NCBI GenBank assembly: GCA_035293765.1
Contig: DATGMF010000010.1
Span: forward strand, 62,001-126,000
Reading direction: 5' to 3'
Length of the DNA: 64,000 nt
Source: DASRHT01 sp035293765
GTDB lineage: Bacteria > Chloroflexota > Ktedonobacteria > Ktedonobacterales > Ktedonobacteraceae
Notes under the pieces: generated by a model
Databases searched by the model: none
What the model saw: the letters and a program-made list of their open reading frames with translations, nothing else
Told to the model about the DNA's origin: nothing
Translations under genes and position numbers: made by a program
Part shown: positions 62,171 to 64,000 of the stretch, piece by piece
How positions within the stretch are numbered: the first letter of the stretch is position 1
Layout: each line of letters starts with the position of its first letter

Positions 62171-64000
62171 CGGGAAAAAACGTGTTCTGGTGAGATGATT
62201 TGTTGTCGAGCGAGAATGTCGTAGATACGCAGAAGCTCACCGACGCTGAGGACCGAAGCCAGCACCGGCCCTGGTCGATATGGTGCATCACCATCGAAGG
62301 CCGCAGGACACATCCCTAGCAGGTTCCTGTCAAGGCAGCTCTTAAATGACTCCAGCAGTCGCAGCCCCTCCCGCCATAGATATTCCTGGCAGAGGCTATT
62401 ATCCTGCTCGGATAGCTCGAAAGGCTGGCATTGCATCGTCAGCAATGCGTCGATATATGGCCCGATCAGCCAGGGCCACACGCTCCCTTGATGATGGGTG
62501 TTTAGCCCGCCATCCTGATGCTTTTCTATGTGACCGCAATATGAGCTCTCATGCGGTGCAAGCGTACGCAGGCCGTAAGGTGTGAGCAGGTGCTGCGTCA
62601 CTGCATCGAATACTGCCTGCCTGGAGGAATGATCCAGCGCTGAATGGCGGAGGGAGATTGCAAAGAGCTGATTCGGGCGCAGGGCCGAATCAGCGCCATC
62701 TGGTCCATCCACCACATCGTAGAGATAGCTCCCATCAGCATACCAGAAACGCTGCTGGAAGCTAATTTGACAGCGTGTGAGCAGTTTATGGTAGTAATCG
62801 GGCGCACAACCAAAATACCCTCTATTTTTGAAATGCTGGGACCATTCATGCATCAGAGAGAGAGCATTGAACCAGAGCGCGTTAACTTCAACCGGCTTGC
62901 CCGCGCGAGGAGTGATGGGAGCGCCATTGACGGTGGCATTCATCCAGGTTAACGCCTTACCTGGCTGATGGGCGTAAAGCAGGCCGTCATTAGCATCCAT
63001 GTGAACACCATTGGCGGTTCCCTGCACATATCGGTCGATGCACTCTTTCAGCGGGATAAAAAACTCCTCCAGGAGTTCATAGTTGTGAGTGACCCGCAGA
63101 TAGTAATCAAGCGCGTAGAAAAACCACAATACGGTATCCGCGTTGCTATAGTTGCTCGCTTCTGGCTTAGAGCCTGCAAGAGGCAGGCGATCCGGGAGCA
63201 TCCCATCTCGAAGATAGTGTTTATACTCTTGCAGGATGCGCAAACCCTCGTCAAAATGCTCTGTTGCGAGGAGAAGGCCGGGCAGGGCAATCAATGTATC
63301 GCGCGTGCTATGCTCCATACGAAAGTAGTCCGCGAGCAGAGATGGAACGTTTTCAGGCTCGCTAAAGCAAACGCCCTGTTTTTCGCCGGATCTGGCTGTT
63401 TTACGATACATAAGAAAGTGATCAGCGGCCTGGAGCAGGAGACGCAAATATTCTTCCCCGCCGGCATAGGGATCGGAGGTGGTAGTTAATGGGAGAACGC
63501 GGAGATGGTGAGCCTGCACAGCTTCTCCCCCCTCGCCGAAGTAGCGCCTGGGTTGCAAAGCATGCTGTAATAGTCCCTGCTGCCTTTCGACGCCGCGTTT
63601 GTAAGAACTGCTAAGCTGCTCTGGCTGCAAGTAGTGCGATGACAACTCTTCGGCGCTGATAACCACGGTCAGCGTTGCCTGCTTATCGGGCCAGAGCGTC
63701 GCACGAATAACGCCAGGGAGGTAAAGATCGCTTGTTGCCGCGTGGTTTTCTGTTCTATCGCATCGGTGCAGAAAATTCCAGTACCACACCCCGGTAGGTA
63801 AAAATGTAACCTGGCTTTCGGGCTGTCCGACTGCCAGAATATGATAGGGATGCGTCCCTTCGCCCGCCAGAATAGTACACCCGGCCACACCTGTAGGTAT
63901 ATAAGTTGTCGGGTCAGCTATATCATTGTTGATAACGTCTCCTACCCGGCGCATGTGTACTTGAAAATGCCAATCATTGCTGCCGCGCTGAGGTTGGTTA
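62167..64000 (-). CDS. Glycogen-debranching-type amylo-alpha-1,6-glucosidase, N-terminus beyond window
   Basis: The frame is open to the right edge (about 610 residues seen), so the start is missing; no stop occurs upstream of an internal ATG at 63954. The C-terminal (alpha/alpha)6 barrel of the GDE/GH133 group is clear: RDTLIALPGLLLATEHFDEG, GLLYAHQPGKALTWMNATVN, PVEVNALWFNALSLM and HHQGSVWPWLIGPYIDALL near the end. It removes alpha-1,6 branches of glycogen. The TAG stop comes from a type E element head. It lies beside the oriC candidate on its far side from dnaG. Confidence 0.85.
   Translation of the reverse strand, partial: NQPQRGSNDWHFQVHMRRVGDVINNDIADPTTYIPTGVAGCTILAGEGTHPYHILAVGQPESQVTFLPTGVWYWNFLHRCDRTENHAATSDLYLPGVIRATLWPDKQATLTVVISAEELSSHYLQPEQLSSSYKRGVERQQGLLQHALQPRRYFGEGGEAVQAHHLRVLPLTTTSDPYAGGEEYLRLLLQAADHFLMYRKTARSGEKQGVCFSEPENVPSLLADYFRMEHSTRDTLIALPGLLLATEHFDEGLRILQEYKHYLRDGMLPDRLPLAGSKPEASNYSNADTVLWFFYALDYYLRVTHNYELLEEFFIPLKECIDRYVQGTANGVHMDANDGLLYAHQPGKALTWMNATVNGAPITPRAGKPVEVNALWFNALSLMHEWSQHFKNRGYFGCAPDYYHKLLTRCQISFQQRFWYADGSYLYDVVDGPDGADSALRPNQLFAISLRHSALDHSSRQAVFDAVTQHLLTPYGLRTLAPHESSYCGHIEKHQDGGLNTHHQGSVWPWLIGPYIDALLTMQCQPFELSEQDNSLCQEYLWREGLRLLESFKSCLDRNLLGMCPAAFDGDAPYRPGPVLASVLSVGELLRIYDILARQQIISPEHVFSR

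Overview
The window looks like part of a Chloroflexota chromosome, most likely Ktedonobacteria (Ktedonobacter/Dictyobacter type). This is inferred from moderate GC content, a complete 14-gene complex I operon, R2lox-type oxidase, zinc-ribbon membrane proteins, single-copy core genes (dnaG, rpoD, scpB, gap-pgk-tpiA) and many short palindromic GTAGGG-headed repeats. No 16S rRNA or other taxonomic marker is present, so the assignment is an inference.

Layout. 0-8.2 kb: end of a kinase-like gene, PadR regulator, SprT-like protease, then a lipid/CoA-type operon (MaoC hydratase, acyl-CoA ligase, R2lox-like oxidase, Lrp/AsnC effector-domain protein, thiamine-diphosphate enzyme). 8.2-21 kb: a large membrane-anchored protein with BACON-like repeats, nfo and scpB, membrane proteins of unknown function, a decayed locus beside a glycosyltransferase, a truncated GH113-like hydrolase and an S9 peptidase. 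21-36.8 kb: nuoA to nuoN on the minus strand from a good sigma-A-type promoter. 37-42.5 kb: lipoprotein, GNAT acetyltransferase, S1 protease with a C-terminal zinc ribbon, fabI, rhodanese protein. 42.8-52 kb: hutI, CDP-alcohol phosphatidyltransferase, hutH, an aminotransferase, then gap-pgk-tpiA. 52.5-60.1 kb: a Tat-exported protein, an orphan CpaF-like ATPase, and rpoD and dnaG. 60.6-61.95 kb: a non-coding region with 20 exact DnaA boxes and an unwinding-type AT-rich tract, interpreted as oriC. 62.2-64 kb: a glycogen-debranching-type enzyme running off the right edge.

Three observations stand out. (1) A very box-rich oriC candidate lies beside dnaG-rpoD, with no dnaA or dnaN in the window, and four identical near-consensus parS palindromes lie 12-17 kb away; together they suggest the replication and segregation centre of the chromosome. 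(2) A superfamily of short palindromic elements shares a GTAGGG head. In at least six genes the TAG of that head is the stop codon. (3) The same elements sit in frame inside nuoN, nuoM and nuoD, always read in the same frame (V-G-T-R/S-F), which recalls the protein-coding palindromic elements of Rickettsia.

Coordinates, box counts and repeat matches were read by eye. Family names come from recognised motifs and not from database searches.
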